64,000 nt of DNA, taken from positions 6,256,229-6,320,228 of the forward strand of contig JABACO010000003.1 in the NCBI GenBank assembly GCA_013339895.1. The letters are read 5' to 3'. Both the position numbers and the translations under genes were made by a program. Shown in pieces: positions 11,045-23,500 of this stretch. Within the stretch, counting starts at the first letter, position 1, and each line of letters begins with the position of its first letter. The notes beneath the pieces were generated by a model. The model was given only the letters and a program-made list of their open reading frames with translations. It was not told the origin of the DNA and ran no database searches. Source of the DNA: Ephydatia muelleri (lineage: Eukaryota; Porifera; Demospongiae; Spongillida; Spongillidae).

Positions 11045-11815
11045 ATATGGAACGTTCTGTACGAAAATGGGTCTTGTGGATTTTATTTTATAACATAAAA
11101 TTCAAAACGATATATCTTCCGAAATATTAACGCTATGGGTTCCTATTTTTAACACAACATATACCACACCATTACTATATGTGAAAATCCATTTTGGTGT
11201 CTTACATGTGCGGGGTACCGACGTTACAAGGTCCGATACCCCGTAGAGTTCAAAACGGCCACATCTTCAGGTAGGAGTGTCAAAATCGGTTCAAAATAGG
11301 TACCCATGTAGAAGGGTCCTACCGCTATTGATTTGTTTTGTTTTGCTTTATCCGTTATGGAGATACAAGTGTGCAAGTAATTGTATATTTCCCGGGCGTT
11401 ACGTATTACGACTGGCTTCGAGGATCCTCGTAATATGTTAATGGCGCGTAACGCCCGGGAAATATGCAATTACTTTGCACACTTGTATCTCTATAACGGA
11501 TAAAGCAAAAATTAACGAACAGAACAAATCAATAGCGGTAGGACCCTTCTACATAGGTACCTCATTTGAACGGATTTGGACACTCCTACCTGAAGATGTT
11601 GCCGTTTTGAACCCTACAGGGTATCGGACCTTGCAACGTCGGTACCCCGCATATGTAAGACACCAAAATGGATTTTCACATATAGTAATGGTGTGGTATG
11701 GTTAAAAATAGGAACCCGATAGCGTTCATATTTTGGAAGATACATCGATTTAAATTTTATACTATAAAATACAATCCACAAGACCCATTTTCGTATCGAA
11801 CGTTCCATATGCATG
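11045..11815. mobile_element. Large fold-back element (about 770 bp)
   Basis: Two arms of about 360 bp (11,045-11,403 and 11,450-11,815) are inverted copies with roughly 90 per cent identity around a loop of about 46 bp. Blocks shared with the elements at 15,056, 21,095 and 22,550 are TGTCTTACATGTGCGGGGTA, a CGACGTTACAAGG-type block, CCGTTATGGAGATACA and a GCCCGGGAAATAT inner block. Open frames over the arms are products of the repeat and are not taken as genes. No target duplication was recognised. Confidence 0.75.
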
Positions 11816-11871
11816 TACAGTTATGATGATATAAAACATAAACACGATATTTTGCAGCAACACTGCAGTAC

Positions 11872-12561
11872 ATGCCCACTGTGAAATCTTATGCTTGGCG
11901 TGTAGCAAGGGTACATATCAGTGTGGACACACCATGTGCTGACCAGCAAGGGCCCTTCTTAGGGCTGAGCAGGACTGAGCCCAGAAGTCACTCACACCCC
12001 AAGCATAGGAGGTGCAGTACTCCCCAGACGCAACTTGACAACACGTGCATGAGATGCATAAACATATAATTTTTAATGTTAAATTGCAAAGCGTGAATTT
12101 TATATCGGAATGTGTTGAATTGGCTCGGGAACATGTTTAGTCGAGTTGTGAATGAGTGGAAGCTAGTAAATAGTGTATGCAAAGCCTAATTACTAAATGG
12201 GCCACAATCACACATGTGCCAAAGTTGTGTCTGTAAATGTATGTGTTGGTGGGGAGGTGCTTCTGTTCATACATTGGAGGGAGTACCATTTGTTGGAATG
12301 TTGCCATCAAAACAACATCATTCTCTACAGTCACCTGACACACATGTAGGTGACACATGCATGTGCATTAGTATACCCTAAATACACATTGTCCGGAACA
12401 AAGGTTCAATGATCCCAACCATCAACATCTCTGAAGCCGATATAAATCCAGTAGGAAAATGTAGCACAGACACACACCAGACACATTCGCACAAAAATAT
12501 GGCACTCTCACTGTGCCCTCTTCAAACAGGTGAACACGTACATGTATTAATCTACACTTAC
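11872..12561. other. No gene seen
   Basis: Nothing is supported except a possible relation of 12,290-12,330 (TTGCCATCAAAACAACATCATTC) to sequence in the duplication units near 3,958 and 8,558. This hints that the ankyrin introns share an old repeat. Confidence 0.3.
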
Positions 12562-12651
12562 CTCGTCTGTCATGTTGACATCTGCACCATTGTTCAAGAG
12601 CTTCTCCACACGCAGCAAATCTCCCTTACCAGCAGCATATATCAGTGTGGT
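12562..12651 (-). CDS. Upstream ankyrin-repeat exon
   Basis: A 90-bp phase-0 exon encoding 30 residues, TTLIYAAGKGDLLRVEKLLN followed by NGADVNMTDE, with a TTTACAG acceptor and GTAAGTG donor on the minus strand. It matches the ankyrin consensus from the T-x-L position on. It lies upstream, in the sense of the gene, of the six exons at 7.8-2.1 kb and is likely one of the first repeats of the same protein. The 4.8-kb gap to the next exon contains two transposons, consistent with a transposon-inflated intron. Confidence 0.6.
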
Positions 12652-14017
12652 CTGTAAAGATAGGTATCATAAGGTGTGCTACCAATACATGAAACACATA
12701 ACACCATTATCCCCTTTTAAGGAAGTTATGTATTGTGCGCGATGAGTGTAGTATGGTTCTGAAGGTGCCATGGCGTCCGAGTTGGGTTGTCTAAAGTTTT
12801 GAAAAAGTGTTTGGGTAACAGATGCTCACTGTAAGTCCTAAGTGGTCTTCAGCCATGCCCTATATAATAGATATTAGAGTAGAAGAACACAGCCAATTAA
12901 CACGATGTAACACCGTAGTTCTCGTACCCCGGCCATCATCATGGCAAGATGCCAAGTCTTCTTTGACGGTAGGTCTTCAGGTGGAATAGAGACTGGAAAT
13001 ACTCTGAATTTATCTAACGTTATGTGCACTAGTAGCGCTAAGGGGCCATCCTTTGCCTTCTTTATTCTACAGTTCAGCCTAAACTTGCAGTGCCCAGCCC
13101 GATCATCAGTTCTATAGAGACATGAAACGGCACCTTTTTTTCTCCCCGTAAAGAAGCATTACAAAACCAAAATGCGTTGCTGTATAGAATACATGCCCCA
13201 ACATATGTACTCAATATGGCCCAGAACAATATCAAAATACGCACGGTACAAGCCACAGTTTGATCCCATATCAGGAACTAGTTATTTGGCCTCACACGTA
13301 CAACATCTATTGGTATAGGGAAAACATGTACCATGCTGTGTAGTTTCACGAGAGCTATACGAAATATCATGCCAATACAATTTAGACGCATCCGTTTGTA
13401 TTCAGTACGCCTCAGTTCACTTACATATATAATTACTACAAACGCGCGTATCTACCGTTTAAAACTTACATCGCCGTGATCAGCGTTCGCAGCTCTATCG
13501 GAATTCACACACAAATGTTCTCTTTCACTTAAAACTCTTGTCGTCGTTTTGGGGGAGTAGCATATAACACTCAATTAACAACTATGCGGACTGCGCGCCT
13601 AAAAATCTATGGGAGAGTATAGCTCACGTGATTTGTTTCCTACCCTTCTACTACTCTAATATATATGCTTTATCTAACGTTATGTGCACTAGTAAAGCGC
13701 TAAGAGGCCATCCTTTGCCTACACAGCCAAAATGTTACACAACTGTACCAGGTATGATCGTTGTATCAATCCGTACCTAATATGTATATCAATCTGTAAC
13801 AAATATGATTGCAAGACACAATCTGGTACAGTTTGTTCTATCAGAATGAAACAGAACGAAGCTACATTCTGGTTGCATAATCTGGTTCAGCTGCAATTTA
13901 AGGTTAGCACTTACGCTTTGATATCAAATAGGGACGCAACAGGCACTACACTCCGTGGCCAGGGAAGGGTGTACTGGTGGTCAGGGGTGTGCAGGTGGTC
14001 AGGGGAGGGTGTATTGG
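12652..14017. other. No gene seen; two copies of a short dispersed repeat
   Basis: A block containing TATCTAACGTTATGTGCACTAG occurs at about 13,010-13,060 and again at 13,672-13,720. A longer version (12,945-13,020, with GGAATAGAGACTGGAAATAC) recurs inverted at about 16,015-16,075. A possible splice donor (GCGATGTAAGTT on the minus strand near 13,470) could mark a 5' exon of the ankyrin gene, but no start codon could be tied to it. Confidence 0.35.
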
Positions 14018-14075
14018 TGTCTTACACATGCGGGGTACCGACGTTTCAAGGTCCGATACCCCGTATGGTTCAAAA
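14018..14075. repeat. Fragment of the fold-back family
   Basis: A short copy of the fold-back core (GTGTCTTACACATGCGGGGT, then GACGTTTCAAGGTCCGATACC) without its inverted partner. It shows the family also exists as single-arm fragments. Confidence 0.6.
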
Positions 14076-15055
14076 CTCCAGGTCTTTATGCAAGATCTAT
14101 GGGAAAGGTTTTATGAATTGTTCACCACTGATGATAGCTCCATTGTTGCGTCCCTATTATATTTCTATCTGCTAGAGCATATATCATCTAACGCGCAAGC
14201 TTGTTAATTACTTGTTATTTGATTTGGATTGATATGAACAAGGGGGGCCACTAAACTAAAGGACAACCTCCCTGTCTGCATGTGCGTAAGTTGCAGCCAA
14301 GCAGTGTACTGTATGCTCATGATTTTGTGAGTATGAAAGCTTGAAGTGCACCAATTACAATATAAATATTACCTTCGCACGTGGTTGTGAAAAACATGTT
14401 TATTTGTGTGTTTGATTTGATGTATGTTATTTTCTGTTGAAGGTATGAAGTTTTAAAAGTACCTGACCAGAGATAATATATATATTATCTCTGACCTGAC
14501 CGAGTGCGTACGTCAGTCTGCTAGCTGGAGGCAAGTCTAAGTCTCACGTTTCGTGTATTTTATTGGTGTTGGTCTCCGGCTCTCACAAGCAACCGCAACC
14601 GTTGTATTGAGGTTAGTTACACGTCGCTTAAGCATACTCCCGCAGCTTATCTTCATTTCAACTTCGCTAATAGGTAAGCGTGCACACTAGTATTTGTTGT
14701 ACTTTTGTACGTTTGGTTAGATCAAGGACTAAGAAAGCTAACAGACAAAACCAGTCCATAGAGGTAAGTATGACCAATTGAGCCACATGAATGTTATCAT
14801 GTTGCTCGTCTAAATCAGGTTGCTTTTCAAATACGGAGGACCGCTGTATCGGAAAGACCTGCAGTTTGCATGCCGATTTTGTTTGTGCTTGCGTTGATTT
14901 TTTTTTTTTTTTTTTTCCCAATCAAAAGCCAAAGGAGGAAGGGGAGAGGTTATGGATGGGATCCGTAGTTATACGGAAGGTTGAAGACCCAAAGTACGAT
15001 AGTGCGCGGTTGACCAAAGCGGAAACATCGCACGTGACATTTATAAACGTGCTGG
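14076..15055. other. No gene seen
   Basis: The stretch includes a short palindrome GAGATAATATATATATTATC at 14,472-14,493 and a run of 20 or more T at about 14,898-14,917. Short open frames show nothing recognisable. Confidence 0.35.
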
Positions 15056-15870
15056 CTCAGTTTCCGAGAAAATGAAAAGTGGCTATATATATAAAAAGGT
15101 ATAAAAATGCTTCACGTTTGAATCGCTAAAACTCCGTAAAGGTTTAGACTATCAACTTCCTATTTCGAACACTTCTTGCCAAACCACTTCTCTCTACGAA
15201 AATCGATTTTGGTGTCTTACACTTGCTCTTTGCCGACGTTACAAGGCACAGTACCCCGAGGGGTTCAAAATCCAGCTAGCTCTCTACAGGAATGTCCAAA
15301 TCACTTCAAAATCGATATGCACGTAAAGGAGTCCTGTCACTGTTTATTTCTGCAGATCGTTGATCTTTACCTTATCCGTTATGGAGATACAGCAATGCAA
15401 AGTAAAGTCCACGTTTCCCGCTCGAATCGCGCCTTTCTCAGTCCCACTCAGAGAATGGAAGCGGTTCAAGGACTGAGAAAGGCGCGATTCGAGCGGGAAA
15501 CGTGGACTTACTTTGCATCGCTGTATCTCCATAACGGAAGAGGTAAAAATCAACGATCTGCAGAAATCAATAGTGACAGGACTCCTTTACGTGCAAATCG
15601 ATTTTGAAGTGATTTGGACATTCCTGCAGGCCGTGCAGGGACCTACCTGGATTATGAACCCCTCGGGGTACTGTGCCTTGTAACGTCGGCAAGGAGCAAG
15701 GGTAAGACAAAATATATTTTCGTAGAGAGAAGTGGTGTGGCACGAAGTGTTCGAAATAGGAAGTTGATTGCTTAAACCGTTATGGAGCTTTAGCGATTCA
15801 AACGTGAAGCATTTTTATAACTTTTTATATATATAGCCACTTTTCATTTTCTCGGAAACTGACCCATATC
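15056..15870. mobile_element. Large fold-back element (about 815 bp)
   Basis: The arms of about 400 bp are inverted copies: the outer block CAGTTTCCGAGAAAATGAAA at 15,059 matches inverted at 15,842-15,863, and the inner blocks (TCGAATCGCGCCTTTCTCAG) face each other around a loop of about 35 bp near 15,455. It shares the GACGTTACAAGG, GTACCCCG and CCGTTATGGAGATACA blocks with the 11-kb element but differs elsewhere, so it is a different subfamily. Confidence 0.75.
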
Positions 15871-16076
15871 TATATAAGGATTATAGCCTTTGGTACGTAT
15901 ATGATAACATAAAGGTCGACCCAAGTCTTCAGTTGTCAGGGATATCTATGGTTGTCTCATCATCTCACTGCATGGTGAGGTCTGTGGCTAGATCCATTAT
16001 GGGAAGAGAGACCGTTAATTACGTTAGATAAAGTCAGAGTATTTCCAGTCTCTATTCCACCTGAAGACCTATCGTC

Positions 16077-16225
16077 GGGATGGTGTGTGGAGGGATGGTG
16101 TGTTAAGGGATGGTGTGTGGAGGGATGGTGTGTGGTAAAATGGTGTGTGTGGTAGGATGGTGTGTGGAGGGATGGTTTTTGAAGGGTCAGTTGTGTGATG
16201 GTGTGTGAGGGATGATCTGTGGGGC
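16077..16225. repeat. GGATGGTGTGTGGAG minisatellite
   Basis: Eight or so imperfect units of about 15-16 bp built on GGATGGTGTGTGGAGG. The His/Thr-rich open frame on the opposite strand is a translation of the repeat. Confidence 0.8.
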
Positions 16226-16543
16226 AGTTACTGGCTGCATGAAACTTCAGTTGCATCATGTCATTCTCAGGTTTCATACGTTAGCCGCTGCTTGTGTAAC
16301 AAACCAAGCAGTAACATTTGACCACCAGAGAAGAGGGAAATTGAAATGGTCGAACAATGTATAGAGGAACAGTACCGGGGAAAGGGGGAGGAGATGAGAG
16401 GAGACACAAAGGAAGGACGGAAGAAGGAGAGATGGGGGAGACCAGGACTGCCAAAAGCCAGCTGGCATGACCTGCCAGGCCAAATCCCCAGTATGTCAGA
16501 CTGGACCACGCCCACTCTATACACCCGTGAGTGTACAGTATAT

Positions 16544-16789
16544 GGGATCGTTTCCGCGAAAAGGGACCTAACGCATGTTTTTTCAAGATTTCAAATATTT
16601 TGATATTCTAGAAGTCTGAAATGTCCTCTACAAATTGCGTGTTATGCACTTAGAATCGGAGTATCTGTCATGGAGTTGTAAGGCTCTGAATTTTTAATTA
16701 TACAGACATACATTTCAACGCAAAGTTTTTATTGCGCGTACTGGAATTATATAGTGTATGCGTTAGGTCCCTTTCTGCGGAAACGATCC
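16544..16789. mobile_element. GGGATCGTTTC MITE, complete copy
   Basis: The 246-bp element begins GGGATCGTTTCCGCGAAAAG and ends with its near-perfect inverse, CTTTCTGCGGAAACGATCC, giving terminal inverted repeats of about 30 bp including CCTAACGCAT. It has no coding capacity. Other copies lie at 3,682, 8,282, 25,995 and 32,733, and in the right arm. Confidence 0.85.
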
Positions 16790-17521
16790 TTCTAATTGTA
16801 ACGGAAAGCTTCCTCTCATTAGCTTGGAGTTTCTTGACTACAACACACAAACAAGAAGTACAACATTGATTTTCATTGCAGTTTTGAAAGGAAGAGTATG
16901 GCCTCCTCCAAATCACGCACTAAGTGCCCCAGTGGATTTGGTTCACAGTTGCTGCAGCTATGTCTGATTGCAGATACCCATCAGCTAAGTACTGTTTATA
17001 TGCGCTGTTTTGCAACAAAGACGAAGAGGGAAAATTACTTGGTACACTGTAATGATATTGATTTCATCTTCTTATGATAGATTTTTTAATTCTAATATTC
17101 TCAGAAACAAAGCTTCACTACAATGAGGACAGATGTAATTCAATGGTGACAAATCTGAGGAGGTAGATATATAGGTACTAGTCAAGTAGAGGAGACTTCC
17201 AAATGTCTACGGCCTTGAATATTGCTAGTACTAGTTAGTGTATTAGGAAATCATTAACACATGCAAGTATGCAGGTTGAAAGGATTCAATAACAAGAATG
17301 CATTGACAATAATGTATAAATTTAACTCCAACAGCATTCATGCTGAACACATGATTATAAAGAAAGAAATAAGCTAGACAAGATTTTCTTTCATAATTGG
17401 TAATACCCGATGCATTAAGAAATGTATATAGCTTTGTCAAGTATCCATATAACATTTAATGATACACATTATGGTGGTTTATGATTTTGATTTAAGATTC
17501 AGTTATTGCGATCATGAAAAT
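16790..17521. other. No gene seen
   Basis: AT-rich sequence without supported coding, RNA or repeat features. It may be intron or 3' flank of the microexon gene below. Confidence 0.3.
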
Positions 17522-20500
17522 AGTGCATTTCGCGTACCTTATCTTGTTCTTGAACTTCATATTGATGTCATTCAAAGAGAAATGATGGCAAATTAATATA
17601 ATTCGCAAAAAACTGAGGATAAATATATTCAGAACTACATGATAATTATCCATCATTACGTATGTTTGGGTCTGGGTACGACACTACAAATATATGTGTT
17701 GGAAGCGTCGCGCAGGAAGAGCACAGGCAGTCGCAAGCTTCATGGCCACCTACCCAAATCCACTACAAAATCACAAAACTCTCATTCAGGTTACTACTCT
17801 GGCATTTATGAATCCTCCCATGAACGTAAAGATGTTGTTTGTCACATTAATTTATGCAAAGGTAGTACATTCTGTTCGGTAAACCTTATTTTTACATTCC
17901 TAATAAATAACCCAAAAGGATAAGAACTATATTAAGTTCCCTCACCAGTTGGCGATAGTGGACTTGGTGGGGGGGAGCGAACTGTAAAATAAAGTTCAAG
18001 AAGCACAATAGTGAAACAAAAAGTGACATGTGCATTAGATGATAATGCCATCTTATCAATAGAGCTTGTTGTATTGTTTTGGCTCTATTCTTATGATAAT
18101 TAAAGTATAATGCTTGTATCATGTGCAACCAGCAGAAATAGAATACTTTTCCAATCACTCGATTATTTGTGTTATTCAATTCAGTATTATTTAACTCATT
18201 GTTCTCAGGCTTTAATATGCATTGTCAAACTCAAAACACCAGTATTCAGATCCCATTTTCTTTTTGTCTTGCATACACAATATTTGATTCATGTTATAGA
18301 CTTGGTAGCAAGTTACATGTGTACAACTGAAGGTATTTTGCTTGTTTAAAGATCACACTTGGGAATCACGTTATAGACCAAAGCACATGACAAGGCCTTT
18401 GACTTTGCACAATGCTAAACATTCCAAATAGCATTAATGATTCTTGGTAAATGTTTCGCAGAACTCAGCATATAAAATCGATTACATTTTTTAAATAACT
18501 AAATGTATTTGTGGTGGGGCATGGACCTGGTAGATTCAAGTACAAAACAATTAACATATTATAACCATCCATAGCAATTCATCACTTCATGTGAGATGTG
18601 CTAAATACATTGTAACCAGGCATGCCATCCAACACTATCACAGTATCCCAAAATGATTTTATATATTTGTGCTTACTTGGTGCAGGAGGGGATGAATCTG
18701 TAAGATAAAATTGGAATAAAGCAAATACATTAATAAGATGAAGCTCATAACCAATGTAAATGCACTTTCACTGTCATTGCGCTAAAAGATAATATGTTGT
18801 AACTATTCATTATTAACAGTTAACTACTAAATCACAAATTAAATGGAAAACTCTCATTCATGTTACACTGGCATTTATAAATCTTCCAATTAAAGAAATA
18901 TATGTCTCATTAATTAGTTTTTCTATTAATCAATGTAATCGTATTTTATAACACAATTTCTACTTCTCTAAATTGCACATTGTGTATCATGAATTCATTT
19001 GATTATATAAAAATTAAGAGTGGTGTTGCATTTTTTAATGGACACCTGGTATCTTGGATACTAAAGAAGATTATGTAACATAGTGTTTGGAGGTACCTCA
19101 TGCTAGTTTATGAAGATACATGTACTTGTTATCTCCTGCATGTATATCTATGTGTTAATTCATGTACGCGCACTTTATCTGTTTTGTGCTGTACTGTGGT
19201 TGTTCCATGATCAAAGTTTGCGGTGTTGGCCTACCCATAATATTATATTGATGTAGTCGGCTAGATGGCCTTGGTGTTACTGGATACGTTTATGGGCAAC
19301 AATGGGAATTGATCCCAGTGGCATTGCCACTAAGTGCCTTCCAAGGAGGTATGGCCGAAAATGTCTTGTGAAAGATACTACTGCCAGCAGTCCCCGTTGT
19401 GTCACACAGTAGTTTCTGTCAGTGTGCTTAGCAGCCGGCTTCCATAGGCTATAATTGGTTTAATTCCATCACTTGTAACCTGAGGGAGCACTGTCCCAAT
19501 TCCAATATCTCTGGCATCTGCATACTATTAGGACAGATCATGGCTCACTTGCATGGTTGAACAGTTTAACGAGCCAGAGGGGCAACTAGCCAGTTGGCTG
19601 TAACACCGTCTGGAGTACAATTTTGAGCTTGTTCATCGCAAAGGAAGGAACCATAGTAAAACAGTTGCTCTATCCGGACAGTCGGTTTCTGGAGAGGAAG
19701 AAGCAAAAGAAGCAAAGACTGCCAGAATTCTAGCAGTGCTGGTTGAGCAGGGTACAACAATGTGAGACAGGCAGCTTCAGGATTACATGCAAAGGAAGTA
19801 AATCAATACCCTCCTGCTTATAGCGTGGTCTTTCAACATGGAAGGATGTCACTTTTTACTAATTTGGTATCAACTGATGGTCAAAAAAGGTGTGCTGTAT
19901 CCATACCTGCATGTGCCACTAAGAAAACATCAGCCCCAAAGCAACATGCTGGTCTTCAACCACTTCAAACTGGCTATCCTATGTAGTTGGTGGCCATTGA
20001 CATCCTAGGCTCCTTGCATCAAGCAGTGTCTGTGGAACAGAAGCTGGTGGATGAACTTTTTTGCCATTTCTCCTCCCCTGAACAGCTACACTTGGACCAG
20101 GGCAGTCAATTGAATCAGAGCTAATCAAGGAAATCTGCCAGAGCCCTAGCCTCAATTGATCTCGTGCATGGGGGATTGCATGGAGAAAGTGAGAGGGCCT
20201 GTGAGTGTGAGTATGTTCACAACATGAGAATGTCACTCAGCTTCACATCGAAAAGACCAGGACCACACCTTACCACCCACAGTCCGATGGGCTTGTGGAG
20301 CGCGTCAACAGGACGCTTGAAAGTATGCTTGTGACCTGTGTCAAGGAACACTCTTTTCATTGTGTAAAACGTCTGAAGAAAGTTGTTTTGATTATAACAC
20401 CATCATTTAATCCACTACTGGATTTTCATAATATTACCTCAGTATTGGCAGGCAAGCAAAAAGCTACAAGTATGTTAGTGAAAAAGTGGCAGACAAGCAC

Positions 20501-23500
20501 TACAACAGGAAGATAAATGCATGGCAAACCATTCAAGGTATGGTTATTGACCCCAGTTGTACCAAAAGGAAAAGCAAAGAAATTCTACAACCCATGAACT
20601 GAACCATACAAAGTGATAAACAGACCCTCTGTGGGCACGTACAAAATACAGAATATACTGAATCATTGTTTTTCAGTAGTACACTTTGATCGATTGAAAG
20701 TATGTTCCCCAAATATCCGTATCCCTCAAAACATTCCAAAAGCAAGCAAGGCCACTGGGCTCCCAGGACAATTACCACTAGTGGAAGAGAATGATGAGCC
20801 TGTCCAAGATGCAGTGGAAGAACTAGCAGCACTAGTACCACGTTGATACCCCGACACATCCACCTCAACAACTGTACAATACAGGACGTATTCTAAACAA
20901 AGAGAGAAACTGTGTAACATAGGTACCCTTACGGACTCATGGTGGTTTACGGAGATACTTGCTATCTCCTGCATGCATCATCTATGTGTTGATTCATGCA
21001 TATGCACTATATCTAAATAGCACTGGTGTTGTACTGTACTAGTTGGTTCTATGATCAAAGTTGGCGGGGTTGGTTGCCCATAAATTATATGGGGCCGTTT
21101 CAAAGAAAATCGCTGCTTAGCTTTGCATAATGTTATAAATTTTGAATAGCGACATTATTGGAAAGGTTAACCTATCAACTTGCTATTTTCCTCACAATAT
21201 ACCACACCATTTTATACATTGGAGTCTTACTAAACTCCGCATTACATTCATGACGTCTAATGCCCCACGGGTATTTATATTACCATATCTTATAGCAGAA
21301 ACATTGAAATCATTTTTGAAATCAGTTCCAACATTGAAGAGTCCAGTAGCTATTGATTTGTATTGTTCATTGATTTTTTGCATTATCTATTATGAATAAA
21401 CAGTCAAAAAATTTATCTGCACTTTTCCCAACTCGATTCGGGCCAAAGAGTTTAAGAAACCAGGTCCCACTAATATTGCTGTAAATTAAGTGGGTAAAGT
21501 TTATCCAAATGTATCTTCATAACAGACGTCTTTAAATCAACGAACAGAGCAAATAACTAAGAACTCTTCCATGTTGAAAACAATTTCATTGAATACTCCT
21601 ATAGAACATTTTGGTGGTTTTGATCCTTGTGGGGTATCAGACCTTCTGTAAGACCACAAACATATGGTACCAGATACTAATTATGAAAACATGCCCATGT
21701 ATAACAGATTGACAATGGCAAAAAGTGCAAAACAAAAATCACTAGCTACCCAAAATACCAGGCCAGTTTGATACGGTAAGGATTGTCTGGGCACTGTCTC
21801 ATTAGGACTCAGTCTGCCAAATAACTCTTGCCTTAGCAGAATGGTGTACAATGATGTATGGTGTTGATTGTGATAGTGATTCAAACATAAAGCATTTTTT
21901 ACAACGTATTAGAACTGATATACATGCATAAACCAAGCACAATGTTTGTGGAAACTGTTTCATAATAATTATAATACTTATGACCATTTGTACAATTTAT
22001 GCAACTTGTATATGGCTTAGCCTAATTTTCCCAAATGATGGAAAAGTAGCTAAAATTAAGTTCGCTCACTTCTTTTTGGTACAAACAGATCTGATGGCTT
22101 GCTTCGATAACTTTCTGCAAGATAAAGATGAAGAGCTTTAGTACAACAGACGAATCAATAATAATACAACTGTACATTAGCCATAGCAATAAAACTCGCA
22201 TCTCCACTCAAATCATTCTTTAGAGTATAATCTTTTACAAAACGTGGATTACATAAGTATGAGCATAAGAAAAATTTATTAAGATCTAGTAAGGTACAAT
22301 ATTTGTTTACTGCATATATTTGGACACTCCATAATGTTAGTTGGGGTTTCGATTCTGTGAATATGCTACACCGTGTTCCAACAATATGAAGTGATCAAGT
22401 GCATTAAAATGCACATTTGTCATGTACAATAATGGTGAGAATTAAAAAGGTACAGAAAGCTTTAGTTGTGTTATGAGCAGTAAGATTTTCAAAGCAATAG
22501 AACAGGATGTTGAATTCTCACAAAATCAAAACACAGATTTTAAAAATAATGGAACAGTTCATGACAAAATGTTGTGACTGATCCAAATGTTATAAAATTC
22601 TTTGCGTTTACATTGTTATAACTTCCGATGGTAAACGCTATCAACGTTCAATTTATTGCACTTCATACTGCACCATTTCTCTATTGTAAAATACATTGCA
22701 GGGTCTTGCATGCACTTGCTCCGCGCCAGTATTGCAACGTCCGATACCCCAATGGGTGTAAACCGGTCATAACTTACGGAAGGAGTAATCAAATCGAATT
22801 TTAGGTAGAGGGGTCCAATCACTATTCATTTGTTATGTTCGTTAAATTTTACTTTATCTGTTACAGAGATACAGGTATGCAAAGTTAATTATATTTAATG
22901 CACATTTCCCGCTCGATTTGCGCCATTAATTGCAGGCAACTCTCCCATTCCACATGAATATTAATCACTTCCACTCCACCTTCAACTAAGCTATAGCTGT
23001 TCGCAACTCAGTGTTTGTTTTTGGTTTATTAATTTTTTGTCTGAGTCTATAGCTATACGGTCAAAGAAGATGGGTTATCATGTCGTATGTGATCGTACTG
23101 AACTAATGGATCAATGTGAATGGTTGTCAGCCTGATGATTGTTAATTGCCGCCTCCCACATCGCGCGTAAGGATTTGGTTCCTACTCACTACTCGCATCA
23201 CTCACCCTTCCCTAGTAGTGTATTATAAAGCTTTCGATATTTGCTTGCTAAACTTCATTCCTGTCACGCCCACTTGACTACACAGCAGCAGAGATAATAT
23301 ACATATATTATCTCTGGGTATACGATCGTCATGCGAAGTGACGCATCTTCTTTGACCCGTATAGCTATAGACTCAGACAAAAAAAAAAACGCACTGAGTT
23401 GTGATGGATGGAGAATGGGTGGAACAAGAAAGGGATTAATTTCATGTCGAATGAAGTCGGGTTGCCTGAAATTAATGGCGCAAATGTGCTTCAACTTTGC

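Noticed and set aside
11224..11705. Two facing open frames with similar peptides (ITDKAK, SIAVGPFY)
   Set aside because: They are the two arms of the same fold-back element read in opposite directions; the likeness follows from the palindrome.
16346..16603. Charged 85-codon frame (Lys/Glu/Arg-rich)
   Set aside because: The purine-rich stretch is open on several frames of both strands and runs into the MITE at 16,544; no protein family fits.
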